Part shown: positions 36,048 to 45,416 of the stretch, one piece after another
Position numbering within the stretch: position 1 is the first letter of the stretch
Layout: each line of letters opens with the position of its first letter
Assembly: GCF_039536745.1 (NCBI RefSeq)
Contig: NZ_BAAAZE010000003.1
Span: 157,870-221,869, forward strand
From: Actimicrobium antarcticum
GTDB taxonomy: Bacteria; Pseudomonadota; Gammaproteobacteria; Burkholderiales; Burkholderiaceae_D
Direction: 5' to 3'
DNA: 64,000 nucleotides
Notes under the pieces: model-generated
The model's input: only the letters and a program-made list of their open reading frames with translations
What the model was told of the DNA's origin: nothing
Database searches by the model: none
Program-made: the position numbers and the translations under genes

Positions 36048-36872
36048 TCAGAGGCGACGCCGCCGCGCCCGGAACACGGAGGGATCGGCATAGAACGCGG
36101 CGTCCTGGTCGGCACTCCAGCCGGGGATTCCCATCAATGGCAGCGGCGTGTAATCCGCATTGCGCAAACCGGATGTCAGTTGCCCCGCAATGATCTGGTC
36201 GACATGCGCCATCCGTTCTGACTCGGGCCATGCAAAATACGCCGCATCGACCTGCACCAGCCACGCATGCGCCGTGATGCCTTTGTACGGCGCGACCAGT
36301 TTTTCCATCAAGGCATGACCGAACAGAAAGACCTCGCAATCGCGATTGAATCCCTCGCGCCGGTCCACGAAAACCGTGGTCCAGTCATGGGCGCGCAGGG
36401 CATCGAACAAGCGGCTGTCACTGGATACCATCAGCGCCGAACTTTCATCGAAAATCGTCAGCGCATCACGCAGCTGACCACGATGCGCTGCTGTCACACC
36501 GCCTGATTCGGCGTCCTGCCGCGCAATATCTGCGGCTTGCAAGGCGTTAAGCCTTGCCTTGATCCGCGGAAAAGCCAGCCAGACCTGGGCGTTGAAAAAA
36601 TCATGCAGATTTTCGCGCGTCGGTACGCGCCCGGTAGCACCGATGTAGGCTTCATAACCGAGTCCGGCCGGCAGCTCGGATTGGCGAACAAAGCAGATCG
36701 GCTGGTCCCGGTGATTGCGCATCCCGGCCTGCCGGGCATGCTCATTGATCCGCGCGCGCCAGTCGCATTGCGCGTCACACAACGGCTCGCCGCGCCCGCG
36801 CAATGGCGCCAGCCACGGCTGACGCCAGTCGATGCACAACCTGAAATCCGGCGGCACGCCATCGCTTGTCAC
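36048..36872 (-). CDS. DUF3025 domain protein
   Basis: 274 residues, cytoplasmic, function unknown. Recognised by the YIGATGRVPTRENLHDFFNAQVWLAFPRIKARLN region near residue 78 (short quote: RENLHDFFNAQVWL), FDESSALMVSSD and the VFLFGHALMEKLVAPYKGITAHAW segment. Starts with GTG in a GTGA overlap with the pyrC stop, so it is translationally coupled to pyrC, as often seen in this order. Confidence 0.85.
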   Translation of the reverse strand: MTSDGVPPDFRLCIDWRQPWLAPLRGRGEPLCDAQCDWRARINEHARQAGMRNHRDQPICFVRQSELPAGLGYEAYIGATGRVPTRENLHDFFNAQVWLAFPRIKARLNALQAADIARQDAESGGVTAAHRGQLRDALTIFDESSALMVSSDSRLFDALRAHDWTTVFVDRREGFNRDCEVFLFGHALMEKLVAPYKGITAHAWLVQVDAAYFAWPESERMAHVDQIIAGQLTSGLRNADYTPLPLMGIPGWSADQDAAFYADPSVFRARRRRL

Positions 36873-37915
36873 TCCAGCTTCCAGGGCAGCGTTTCACCGG
36901 CGTTCAATGGCACCACGGTCGTATCTGCAACGGCTAATTCGGCAGGGACCGTCCAGCTTGAGCGACGCAGCGTGATCGTGCCGGTATTGCGCGGCAACTG
37001 GTAAAAAGTCGGTCCGCTGATACTGGCAAATTGTTCCAGCTGGCCCAGCGCCCCGACCGTATCAAAGGCTTGGGCGTACAACTCCATCGCATGCAGCGCG
37101 GTGTAGCAACCGGCACAACCACAGGCATGTTCTTTCAGCCCCTTCGGATGGGGCGCGGAATCGGTCCCCAGGAAAAACTGTGGGCTCCCCGAAGTCGCTG
37201 CCTTGAGCAAGGCCAGTCGATGCTGCTCGCGCTTCAGTACCGGCAGGCAGTAATAATGCGGACGTATCCCGCCCTTGAAAATTTCGTTGCGGTTGTAGAG
37301 CAAGTGATGCGCCGTGATGGTCGCGGCGATGGGACCACCCGACTGCGTGACATACGCGGCGGCTTCGCTGGTGGTGATGTGCTCGAAGACGATTTTCAAC
37401 GCCGGCATATCCCGCCGCAACGGGATCAGGACGCTCTCGATGAAGACCGCTTCGCGATCAAACAGATCGATCGACGGGTCGGTCACTTCACCGTGCAGCA
37501 GCAACGGCATGCCCACTTCCTGCATGGCTTCCAGTGTTTTGGTGCAGTGGTCCAGATCGCTGACACCGGCGTCGGAATTGGTGGTGGCGCCGGCAGGATA
37601 GAGTTTGATGCCATGCACGATGCCGCTGTCCTTGGCACGACGAATTTCATCCGGCGCGGTATTGTTGGTCAGGTACAGCGTCATCAGCGGCTCGAACGCG
37701 ACGCCTTCTGGAATGGCCGCCACGATCCGCTGGCGATAGGCAATCGCCTGACTGGTCAGGGTCACTGGCGGTTTCAGGTTGGGCATCACGATGGCGCGAC
37801 CGAACTGGCGCGCGGTGTGCGGCAAGACACTGGCCATCATCGCGCCATCGCGCAGGTGCAGGTGCCAGTCATCCGGACGGGTGATGGTGATGTGTTCAGG
37901 CGTGGAAGTCGACAT
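36869..37915 (-). CDS. pyrC: Dihydroorotase
   Basis: 348 residues from the ATG at 37915; class II dihydroorotase that closes carbamoyl aspartate to dihydroorotate in pyrimidine synthesis. The metal site HLH is in DDWHLHLRDG, the carboxylated lysine in GIKLYPAGATTNSD, further histidines in LLLHGEVTD and VFEHITT, and the catalytic Asp in GTDSAPHP. GAGAG five bases before this ATG favours it over an in-frame GTG six bases upstream. Confidence 0.96.
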   Translation of the reverse strand: MSTSTPEHITITRPDDWHLHLRDGAMMASVLPHTARQFGRAIVMPNLKPPVTLTSQAIAYRQRIVAAIPEGVAFEPLMTLYLTNNTAPDEIRRAKDSGIVHGIKLYPAGATTNSDAGVSDLDHCTKTLEAMQEVGMPLLLHGEVTDPSIDLFDREAVFIESVLIPLRRDMPALKIVFEHITTSEAAAYVTQSGGPIAATITAHHLLYNRNEIFKGGIRPHYYCLPVLKREQHRLALLKAATSGSPQFFLGTDSAPHPKGLKEHACGCAGCYTALHAMELYAQAFDTVGALGQLEQFASISGPTFYQLPRNTGTITLRRSSWTVPAELAVADTTVVPLNAGETLPWKLE

Positions 37916-37986
37916 GGTCACTCTCTTTCATGGGCGTGGCGCATTTTACCTGCTGGACCCGGCACGGCAGGTATCAGGCAGGCGAA

Positions 37987-38021
37987 AAAAAACCGCCTCC
38001 CGGTGCAGCAGAGGCGGTTTT
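37987..38021 (-). terminator. Terminator of the glutamate/aspartate importer operon
   Basis: AAAACCGCCTC and GAGGCGGTTTT form an 11-bp stem with a T-tract on the minus strand, 20 bases after gltL. Confidence 0.88.
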
Positions 38022-38040
38022 TGCAACTGACCGGGACAGG

Positions 38041-38766
38041 TCAGTGAATGATCTTTGCCAGGAAATCCCGGGCGCGATCGGAACGCTGCGTGTTAAAGAA
38101 TTCATCCTTGGTGCAATCTTCGACGATCAGTCCGCTGTCCATGAAAATCACGCGATTGGCGACTTTTTTGGCGAAACCCATTTCGTGGGTGACGACCATC
38201 ATCGTCATACCTTCGTCGGCCAGACCGACCATGACGTCGAGTACCTCGTTGATCATTTCCGGGTCGAGCGCTGAGGTTGGCTCATCGAACAGCATGGCAA
38301 TCGGGTCCATCGACAGCGCCCGGGCTATGGCCACGCGCTGTTGCTGACCACCCGACAACTGGCCAGGAAATTTGTCCTGCTGGGCAATCAGGCCCACCCG
38401 GTCAAGGTACTTCAGACCTTTTTCGGTGGCTTCTTCGACACTTCTTCCGAGCACCTTGATCTGGCCGATCGTCAGATTTTCACGGATCGACAGATGCGGA
38501 AACAGCTCGAAGTTCTGGAACACCATGCCGATTCGCGCACGCAGTTTCGACAGGTTGGTTTTTGGATCGCCAACCGAGATACCGTCGACGAGGATCTGGC
38601 CTTTCTGGAACGGCTCAAGTCCGTTGACCGTCTTGATCAGCGTCGACTTGCCCGAGCCCGACGGGCCGCAGACCACCACGACATCGCCCTTGGCGACCTT
38701 CGTTGTGCAGTCAGTCAGAACCTGGAATTTGCCGTACCACTTGCTGACGTCTTTAAGTTCAATCAT
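38041..38766 (-). CDS. gltL: Glutamate/aspartate ABC importer, ATP-binding protein
   Basis: 241 residues. Polar amino-acid transporter ATPase: Walker A GPSGSGKSTLIK near residue 35, NLTIGQIKVLGRS, signature LSGGQQQRVAIARAL, Walker B MLFDEPTSALDPE, H-loop VVTHEMGFAK. Start ATG follows CAGGAGAAACAG. Last gene of gltIJKL. Confidence 0.94.
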   Translation of the reverse strand: MIELKDVSKWYGKFQVLTDCTTKVAKGDVVVVCGPSGSGKSTLIKTVNGLEPFQKGQILVDGISVGDPKTNLSKLRARIGMVFQNFELFPHLSIRENLTIGQIKVLGRSVEEATEKGLKYLDRVGLIAQQDKFPGQLSGGQQQRVAIARALSMDPIAMLFDEPTSALDPEMINEVLDVMVGLADEGMTMMVVTHEMGFAKKVANRVIFMDSGLIVEDCTKDEFFNTQRSDRARDFLAKIIH

Positions 38767-38826
38767 CTGTTTCTCCTGAATCTGTTAATTTTTTACCGAT
38801 ACTGTCGCGGTGTTGCTGCGCTCAGC

Positions 38827-39516
38827 TTATCGAATGATGGCGACCCGCTGCTGCAGCTTCCTGACCAGCAGTGACAAGCCGAAACACATCACGAAATACA
38901 CGACCGCGACAAACAAGTACATTTCGATCAGGCGTCCATCGCGCTGCGCAATTTTGGACGCGGCACCCACGAAATCTGTGATTGACAGCACATACACCAG
39001 TGACACGTCCTGAAACAGCACGATGGTTTGCGTCAGCAATACCGGGATCATGTTGCGGAAAGCCTGCGGCAAAACGATGTTACTCATGGTTTGCCAGTAA
39101 TTCATGCCCAGCGCATAGCCGGCAGAAACCTGCCCGCGCGGAATCGACTGGATTCCTGCCCGCATGATTTCACAGTAATAAGCGGCTTCGAACAGGATGA
39201 ACGTGATCAGGGAGGACGAAAATGCCCCCACCTTGATGGGCTGATTGGAGCCGATCATCCAGGCACCGATATACGGCACCAGAAAGTAAAACCAGAAAAT
39301 CACCAGCACCAACGGCATCGAGCGAATCAGATTCACGTAACTGGTTGCCACCAGCGACAGCGTCTTGAATTTGGACAAGCGCATCATTGCCAGCAAGGTG
39401 CCGAGAATGATACCGCCGAACATGGCCAGGCCGGTCAGCTCCAGTGTGAAAACCATCCCGGTTTTGAACAGGTAGACCCACGAGCGCTGGATGACATCAA
39501 AGTCGAAGTTATTCAT
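38827..39516 (-). CDS. gltK: Glutamate/aspartate ABC importer, permease GltK
   Basis: 229 residues with about five membrane segments (FTLELTGLAMFGGIILGTLLAMM; LVLVIFWFYFLVPY; YLFVAVVYFVMCFGLSLL). The EAA-like cytoplasmic loop AGIQSIPRGQVSAGYALGM contacts the ATPase. ATG at 39516 is chosen, with GGAGG eight bases upstream, two bases after the gltJ stop. Confidence 0.93.
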   Translation of the reverse strand: MNNFDFDVIQRSWVYLFKTGMVFTLELTGLAMFGGIILGTLLAMMRLSKFKTLSLVATSYVNLIRSMPLVLVIFWFYFLVPYIGAWMIGSNQPIKVGAFSSSLITFILFEAAYYCEIMRAGIQSIPRGQVSAGYALGMNYWQTMSNIVLPQAFRNMIPVLLTQTIVLFQDVSLVYVLSITDFVGAASKIAQRDGRLIEMYLFVAVVYFVMCFGLSLLVRKLQQRVAIIR

Positions 39517-39518
39517 GA

Positions 39519-40271
39519 TCAATGGCCTCCCGAACTGGATGAACCGGAGGTAATGAAGCCAGGAATGGCGACCTTTTTCTCAAGCAGGTGCATCAGGTTG
39601 ACGATCACGATATTGACCAGAATGTAAATGATGGTCGCCGCAGTGAAGGCCTCGAATACCTGGAACGTGAACTCTTGCATCGACCGTGCACGGGCCGTCA
39701 GTTCCATCAGACCTATGGTCAGTGCAACCGAACTGTTCTTGATGATGTTGAGGAATTCGCTGGTCAGCGGTGGCAGAACGATGCGAAATGCCATCGGCAA
39801 CAAGATGTAGCGATACGTTTGCGGCAGCGTCAGGCCGAGCGCGGTGCCGGCCATCATCTGGCCGCGCGGCAGCGCCTGAATACCTGCGCTGACCTGCACG
39901 GCAACCCGTGAAGACGTGAAAAATCCGAGGCAGATGACTGCGGTAATGAAAGGCGCATTCGGCAGCGTCTTGAGCCAGGTACCGAGCGATTCGGGCACCA
40001 GTTCCGGCATGACAAAGTACCAGAGGAACATTTGTACCAGCAGCGGAATATTGCGAAATAGTTCGACGTAGCCATTGGCGATACGCACGGCCCAGCGATT
40101 TGGCATCGTGCGTATCGTACCGACGATCGCACCGATCAGGAGTGCCATGACCCAGGCCGTCAACGCGGTCGCCAGTGTCCACACTAGCCCGGACAGTAGC
40201 GTATCCATGTACGTGCCGACGCCATCAGGCGAGGCGTCCCAGAATATCCGCCAGTTCCAGTTGTAATTCAT
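39519..40271 (-). CDS. gltJ: Glutamate/aspartate ABC importer, permease GltJ
   Basis: 250 residues, His/Glu/Gln-type permease: MNYNWNWRIFWDASPDGVGT start typical of GltJ, RNIPLLVQMFLWYFVMPEL near residue 76 and the EAA loop AGIQALPRGQMMAGTALGLT. AGAGG precedes the ATG at 40271. Second gene of the operon, separated from gltI by a hairpin-bearing 180-bp gap. Confidence 0.93.
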   Translation of the reverse strand: MNYNWNWRIFWDASPDGVGTYMDTLLSGLVWTLATALTAWVMALLIGAIVGTIRTMPNRWAVRIANGYVELFRNIPLLVQMFLWYFVMPELVPESLGTWLKTLPNAPFITAVICLGFFTSSRVAVQVSAGIQALPRGQMMAGTALGLTLPQTYRYILLPMAFRIVLPPLTSEFLNIIKNSSVALTIGLMELTARARSMQEFTFQVFEAFTAATIIYILVNIVIVNLMHLLEKKVAIPGFITSGSSSSGGH

Positions 40272-40404
40272 CGCGACCTCTTTGTTATCTTTTAACTGCG
40301 TGCTTGTAAATACGGTACCCGCCATGGCAATCGCCGTGACGCATCCTTCGTGTAAAAAATTGCAAACCTATTGTGCGTCACAACGCGCCATCTGCATAAA
40401 ATAA

Positions 40405-40429
40405 AGCGGGAGGCGTTACGCCCCCCGCT
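40405..40429 (-). promoter_or_regulatory. Intercistronic hairpin between gltI and gltJ
   Basis: AGCGGGAGGCG and CGCCCCCCGCT pair (11 bp, one mismatch) around a TTA loop, followed by TTTATTTTAT on the minus strand. Likely a partial terminator or 3'-end stabiliser that lets the binding protein be made in excess over the permeases. Confidence 0.7.
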
Positions 40430-40451
40430 CAATTACGCAATCATGAACAAC

Positions 40452-41396
40452 TTATTTTTTCTTTGGGGAAGCTTGCTGTGCCTCAGCCACTGCTGCATAT
40501 GCCGCAGGATCGCCGGAATCGGTTGGCTTGGCAATGGCTGCTTTAAGCTGATCACTCATCGGGATGTTCAGATTGATGCCTTTTGGTGGAATCGGCGTCT
40601 GGAACCATTTTGCGTAGATGCGGTTGATCTCGCCCGACTTGAACAAATTCGTGACAGCGGTGTCGACGGATTTCTTGAAGGCAGGATCTTCACGACGCAG
40701 CATGATGCCGTACGGCTCGGTCGACAATGCCTCGGAAGTAATGCTGTAATCGGTCGGTGCCTTCGAACTGGCGGCCAGTGATGCCAGCAGGATATCGTCC
40801 ATGCCGAATGCGACAGCGCGGCCGGTTTCGACCATCAAAAATGCTTCCGCGTGATCCTTGGCGGTCATGATGTTCATGCCTAAATTCTGTTCGCCGTTGA
40901 GGGTAACAAGTTGCTTGAGGTTGGCGGTGCCGGATGTCGACACAATAGATTTGCCTTTCATGTCGGCGAGCGACTTGATGTTGGCGGTCTTCTTGGCCAG
41001 CAAGCGATTTGCGGTGATAAATGTTGTCGGTGCAAAGGAAACTTGCTTTTGACGGTCCAGATTATTGGTCGTCGAGCCGCACTCCAGATCCACGGTACCG
41101 TTCGCCATCAGCGGGATACGGGTCGCGGACGTGACCGGATTCATTTTGACGTTCAGGGCGGTCAGTCCGAGCTCTTTCTGGATCGATGTCACGATCTTCA
41201 TGCAGATGTCGATCGAGTAACCCTGATAGGACTGCTTGTCATCGAGGTAGGAAAAAGGAATCGACGAATCGCGCACACCCAGCGTGATTTGCCCGCTGTC
41301 CTTGATTTTTTTCAGGGTGCCGCCTTCTTGCGCTTGCGCTGCCGATGCGATCAAACCGGAACCGACCAAAACCATGACCATTTTTGCTAATTTCAT
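40452..41396 (-). CDS. gltI: Glutamate/aspartate-binding periplasmic protein
   Basis: 314 residues. Signal peptide MKLAKMVMVLVGSGLIASAAQAQ, then GTLKKIKDSGQITLGVRDSS, the family 3 solute-binding start. Key segments: YQGYSIDICMKIV, VDLECGSTTNNLDRQKQVSF and AFGMDDILLA. The C-terminal tail AEAQQASPKKK is extended compared with E. coli GltI. First gene of the importer operon. Confidence 0.93.
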   Translation of the reverse strand: MKLAKMVMVLVGSGLIASAAQAQEGGTLKKIKDSGQITLGVRDSSIPFSYLDDKQSYQGYSIDICMKIVTSIQKELGLTALNVKMNPVTSATRIPLMANGTVDLECGSTTNNLDRQKQVSFAPTTFITANRLLAKKTANIKSLADMKGKSIVSTSGTANLKQLVTLNGEQNLGMNIMTAKDHAEAFLMVETGRAVAFGMDDILLASLAASSKAPTDYSITSEALSTEPYGIMLRREDPAFKKSVDTAVTNLFKSGEINRIYAKWFQTPIPPKGINLNIPMSDQLKAAIAKPTDSGDPAAYAAVAEAQQASPKKK

Positions 41397-41440
41397 ATGT
41401 TCTCCTGAAGTGTCTATCTAGTGTTCAAATGTACCAAGAT

Positions 41441-41458
41441 GGGTATGCGGACATACCC
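41441..41458. promoter_or_regulatory. Inverted repeat GGGTATG-n4-CATACCC upstream of gltI
   Basis: Perfect 7-bp arms about 45 bases before the gltI start; placed where a regulator could act on the importer promoter or as a leader hairpin. Confidence 0.45.
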
Positions 41459-41502
41459 TATCCATTTTTAGAGCTTCGCTGCTATAGAGTAACCATTCGC
41501 AC

Positions 41503-41541
41503 GGCCTGTCGCAGTCTCGGATAGTACTTAGTTGACAGGCC
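41503..41541. promoter_or_regulatory. Inverted repeat GGCCTGTC-n23-GACAGGCC upstream of gltI
   Basis: Perfect 8-bp arms separated by 23 bases, about 110-145 bases before gltI. Purpose unknown; spacing suits two helical turns or a long hairpin. Confidence 0.4.
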
Positions 41542-42016
41542 GACTGAAAAGCTCGTGCGGTTTGACGCCCTGAACGGGAATCGGATTACGGCGCCATTTG
41601 CCGAACAACTCCTGCCGCTGCGACCAGATCGAACTAACCAGCAAAATTCAGGCCACGCAACGATACAGAGTGCGCGCGCCGTGTTATCGACATTGCCATC
41701 CATCATTACTGCCCTCGTTTGGCCGGCGGCACCAGCCTGGCGCAGCCGGACATCCGGAACGGTGCAATGACATCGTCCGTCAAAACTGAGACGAGTCGAC
41801 TGCAAGCAACACAGCGTTGGGAACCGGACTCGCCGAGGTCGCCTGTCAAATTGCAGGACCAATCTGCTATGGAATAAATAATACCCAGCAGGAACAACGA
41901 ATCCTAAAACATTGATGCATCGTCAAGCTAATGCTTTGTCAACATGCATCCATGCAAAAAAAACATACCTTCATCCTGGAACTGTTTGCGTCTCAGAACC
42001 CACAGCCACAGCGCTC

Positions 42017-42991
42017 TCAAGCGGTCTTTTTCTTCACAACCCTTTTCCTCGGTGTGATGTCACCATCAGCGGCGTGCCGTTGCGCGAGGTGGTCCCAGAG
42101 ACGGCCCACCAATGGTTTTCCTGGCCGTTGCAGCGATGGCTTTTCGCGATACAGCCGGATCTCCATGTCCACACGCCACTCCAGTTGATCGCCATCGGCA
42201 CGGGCCAGGCGCTTTTGCTTGAGCTCGCGGGTGACGGCGGACTCCGGCAAAAACACCACACCACGTCCTTCGAGCGCCATCATTTTCAGTCCCTCGGCCA
42301 TATCGGTTTCGTAGCATTTTTGCAGATACAAGGGCCGTTTGGCATCGGCCAGAATCAATTCGACCATCCTGCCCAGATAAGCGTTCGTGGTGTACGACAA
42401 AAATGGCAGTGGCGATTCTGCACTGCCCGGCAGCAAATAATCGGGGACACCATCCCGATTGCAACGCGCGTATGGCGACAACGCTTCGGTGCCCAGTATC
42501 AGCATGTCATACCGAACCGGGTCAAGCTGCACCGGCTGACGCGGATGGTGATAGCACAGCAGCAAATCGCAACCGCCTTCGACCATGCTCATGACCGCAT
42601 CGTGAACATTCAAGGCCATGAGCCGCGTATTGATCGGACCGAAATCCACTTCCAGCGACGTCATCCACTTCGGCATGTACGTCAGCGACAGCGTATGCGG
42701 CACGGCAAAGTCGACTGTCGTTTGGGCGGCGGGACGTTTGCCTCGCAACAAGGCACGAGCGTTGTTGATCTGACCCAGCATCTCGATGGCCTGCTCATAA
42801 AATACTTCGCCGGCCGGTGTCAGGCGCGTCGGATACGACGTGCGGTCGATCATGTCAGCGCCGAGCCAGGCTTCGAGCGATTGAATCCGGCGCGAGAAAG
42901 CCGGTTGCGTCACATGTCGTAATTCAGCCGAGCGACTGAAGCTGCGCGTCTCTGCCAGCGAGAGAAAATCTTCCAGCCATTTAGTTTCCAT
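42017..42991 (-). CDS. LysR family transcriptional regulator
   Basis: 324 residues. N-terminal helix-turn-helix METKWLEDFLSLAETRSFSRSAELRHVTQPAFSRRIQSLE and the LGADMIDRTSYPTRLTPAGE wing region, then a periplasmic-binding-like effector domain (quoted key part: RHVTQPAFSRRIQSLEAWLG). The tail PRKRVVKKKTA is basic. Reads towards gltI and ends 620 bases before it, so it may control the importer, although position alone is weak evidence. Confidence 0.9.
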   Translation of the reverse strand: METKWLEDFLSLAETRSFSRSAELRHVTQPAFSRRIQSLEAWLGADMIDRTSYPTRLTPAGEVFYEQAIEMLGQINNARALLRGKRPAAQTTVDFAVPHTLSLTYMPKWMTSLEVDFGPINTRLMALNVHDAVMSMVEGGCDLLLCYHHPRQPVQLDPVRYDMLILGTEALSPYARCNRDGVPDYLLPGSAESPLPFLSYTTNAYLGRMVELILADAKRPLYLQKCYETDMAEGLKMMALEGRGVVFLPESAVTRELKQKRLARADGDQLEWRVDMEIRLYREKPSLQRPGKPLVGRLWDHLAQRHAADGDITPRKRVVKKKTA

Positions 42992-43031
42992 CAGACGATG
43001 GTAAGCGGGTTAGGTGGCAACCGTAAAGACG

Positions 43032-44903
43032 TCACGCGCGCACCTCGACCGTATTTTGTGGCGCGCTGGCACTCACGTCTGCGCCGTCAGCCCCACCCTC
43101 GTCCTGGCGCACCTGCTGGCGTTGCCACATCTGCGCATACACGCCATCGTCGGCAAGCAGGCTTACGTGGGTGCCGCGCTCCACCACGCGGCCATGATCG
43201 AGCACCAGAATTTGTGCGGCGTCGGCAATGGTCGACAGGCGATGAGCAATGACCAGCGTGGTGCGGTTCCTGGCGATTTCCTTGAGTTGCGCCTGGATCG
43301 CCTGTTCGGCTTTGGAGTCGAGTGCCGAGGTGGCTTCGTCGAAAATCAGGATCGCCGGGTTTTTCAGCACGGCTCTGGCGATGGCCACACGCTGCTTTTC
43401 GCCACCGGATAATTTCAGGCCGCGTTCGCCAACCATCGTGGCGTAGCCTTCTGGCAGCGTTTCAATGAAGTCATGGATATAGGCGGCGCGGGCGGCGGCG
43501 ATGACTTCCTCTTTGCTGGCGCCGGTTCTCCCGTAGGCGATGTTGTATTCGATGGTGTCGTTGAACAACACCGTGTCTTGCGGCACGATGCCGATGGCAT
43601 GGCGCAGCGAGGCCTGGCTGACATCCCGCAAGTCCTTGCCATCGATCGTGATGGCACCGGAATTGACATCATAAAAACGGAACAGCAACCGTGCCAGCGT
43701 CGATTTGCCGGAACCGCTGTGGCCGACCACGGCCGTCGTGGTGCCTGCGGCAATCGTGAAATCGACATCGAACAGAATCTGGCGATTGGGATCGTAGCTG
43801 AAATCGACTTGCGCAAAACGCACTTCGGCACCAGTCGCCACCAACTCGACGGCCTTTGCCGTATCCGCCACTTCACGATTCTGATCGAGCAATAAAAACA
43901 GCCGTTCCATATCGGCCAGGCTTTGCTTGATCTCGCGATACAGCACCCCCAGAAAACTCAGCGGAATGTACAACTGGATCATGAACGCATTGACCAGCAC
44001 CAGATCGCCGAGCGTCATCTTGTCGTCGATGACGCCTTGCGTGGCGCGCCACAGGATCAGCGTCACGGCCACCGCAATGATCAGCGACTGGCCGGCATTG
44101 AGGGCCGACAACGAGGTCTGCGACTTCACGGCGGCGCTCTCGAAACGCTGCAAACCATCATCGTAGCGCTGCGCTTCGTAGTCTTCGTTGCCGAAGTATT
44201 TGACGGTCTCGTAATTGATCAATGAATCGATCGCCTTGGTGCTGGCCTTCGAATCCAGATCATTCATGGTGCGCCGGAAATGCGTGCGCCATTCGGTGAC
44301 AGTAATCGTAAAAATGATGTACGTCACCAGCGCACAGGCAGTGATGACCGAGAACCAGATATCGTAATGCAGCGCCAGATAACCGATCACCAGCGTGATT
44401 TCCACCAGTGTCGGCAAGATGCTGAACAGCGTGTACGACACCAGCGATGAAATCCCGCGCGTACCGCGTTCGATATCCCGTGTCATGCCACCGGTCTGGC
44501 GATTCAGATGGAAGCGCAGCGACAGTGAATGCAAATGCCGGAATACTTTCAGCGCAATCGTGCGCACCGCGCGCTGGGTGACCCGCGCAAAGACGAATTC
44601 ACGCAGCTCGGTGAACAAGGTGGTCGACAGGCGCAATGCGCCGTACGCAACCAGCAACCCCAAGGGCAGGATCAACAGGGCTTGCGGATGGCTAGCCGTG
44701 ACCGTCATGCGGTCGACCAGCGATTTCAGTAACAACGGCACGCCGACGTTCGCCATCTTCGCGCCGATCAGGCAAGCTAGCGCGATCAGCACCCGCCATT
44801 TGTACGTCCACAGGTAGGGCACCAGGGTTTTGATGGTGCCCCAGTCATTGCGGGTGGCCTGGTTGGCGGCGGCTTCGGGAGGGGCAACGGAGTGGTTACG
44901 CAT
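43032..44903 (-). CDS. ABC exporter, ATM1/ABCB7 type (fused membrane and ATPase domains)
   Basis: 623 residues. A six-helix exporter membrane domain (residues ~35-320, with YLWTYKWRVLIALACLIGAK first) fused to an ATPase: Walker A GHSGSGKSTLARLL, Q-loop VPQDTVLFND, signature LSGGEKQRVAIARA, Walker B ILIFDEATSALD, H-loop VIAHRLST. NRQTGGMTRDIERGTRGIS and the ETVKYFGNEDYEAQRYD segment are marks of the mitochondrial ATM1 / bacterial heavy-metal-tolerance branch, whose members export glutathione-linked compounds. Monocistronic; divergent from the thioesterase gene. Confidence 0.9.
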   Translation of the reverse strand: MRNHSVAPPEAAANQATRNDWGTIKTLVPYLWTYKWRVLIALACLIGAKMANVGVPLLLKSLVDRMTVTASHPQALLILPLGLLVAYGALRLSTTLFTELREFVFARVTQRAVRTIALKVFRHLHSLSLRFHLNRQTGGMTRDIERGTRGISSLVSYTLFSILPTLVEITLVIGYLALHYDIWFSVITACALVTYIIFTITVTEWRTHFRRTMNDLDSKASTKAIDSLINYETVKYFGNEDYEAQRYDDGLQRFESAAVKSQTSLSALNAGQSLIIAVAVTLILWRATQGVIDDKMTLGDLVLVNAFMIQLYIPLSFLGVLYREIKQSLADMERLFLLLDQNREVADTAKAVELVATGAEVRFAQVDFSYDPNRQILFDVDFTIAAGTTTAVVGHSGSGKSTLARLLFRFYDVNSGAITIDGKDLRDVSQASLRHAIGIVPQDTVLFNDTIEYNIAYGRTGASKEEVIAAARAAYIHDFIETLPEGYATMVGERGLKLSGGEKQRVAIARAVLKNPAILIFDEATSALDSKAEQAIQAQLKEIARNRTTLVIAHRLSTIADAAQILVLDHGRVVERGTHVSLLADDGVYAQMWQRQQVRQDEGGADGADVSASAPQNTVEVRA

Positions 44904-44962
44904 GAGAGGTCAAATCAGAATAGTTTAAGCTGCGAGATTGTAGCGTTTTCGAGGAGAGTCCC

Positions 44963-45370
44963 ATGGCGACTAGTGACAGCAATTCATTACCAGCAGGAAA
45001 AATACCGCAATTACGGATGATGCCCATGCCGGCAGATGCCAACGTCTACGGCGATGTGTTCGGCGGCTGGATCATGGCGCAGGTCGACATTGCCGGCTCG
45101 CTACCGGCAACCCGTCGGGCCAACGGCAGGGTCGCAACCATTGCCGTGAATTCTTTTTTGTTCAAGCATCCGGTTTTTGTCGGTGACCTGCTGTCGTTCT
45201 ATGCAGAAGTCATCAAGGTCGGCAACACGTCGATCACCGTCAATGTCGAGGTGTTTGCCGAACGTAACCGGCTGGAGGCCGAAACGGTCAAGGTAACCGA
45301 AGCGACCCTGACCTACGTCGCCACGGGCCCGGACCGCAAGCCGCGTCAATTGCCGCCGCTGCCGGATTAA
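44963..45370 (+). CDS. Acyl-CoA thioesterase, YciA-like hotdog protein
   Basis: 135 residues. Hotdog fold with the YciA motif ADANVYGDVFGGWIMAQVDIAG (catalytic Asp in the helix) and VATIAVNSFLFKHPVFVGDLLSF. Hydrolyses short to medium acyl-CoAs in characterised relatives. Convergent with the fatty acyl-CoA ligase, with which it shares a terminator. Start ATG has GAGGAGAG upstream. Confidence 0.9.
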   Translation: MATSDSNSLPAGKIPQLRMMPMPADANVYGDVFGGWIMAQVDIAGSLPATRRANGRVATIAVNSFLFKHPVFVGDLLSFYAEVIKVGNTSITVNVEVFAERNRLEAETVKVTEATLTYVATGPDRKPRQLPPLPD

Positions 45371-45399
45371 AAAAAGCCGCCTGCAGCAGGCGGCTTTCG
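45371..45399. terminator. Shared terminator between thioesterase and fadD
   Basis: AAAAAGCCGCCTG and CAGGCGGCTTT form a near-perfect stem with A- and T-rich flanks; acts on both convergent genes. Confidence 0.85.
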
Positions 45400-45416
45400 G
45401 GAACGGAGCGGAGTGC

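Larger units (their letters stand above)
41397..42016. other. 620-bp region between gltI and a LysR gene
   Basis: No convincing gene. The gltI-proximal part holds the importer promoter and two inverted repeats. The remainder (about 41555-41900) has open frames on both strands but no recognisable protein, no good ribosome-binding site and no clear coding bias; it may be a decayed gene. Confidence 0.55.

Noticed and set aside
41482..41862. 126-codon frame upstream of gltI
   Set aside because: No recognisable domain, no ribosome-binding site and Arg/Cys-rich composition typical of a shadow frame.
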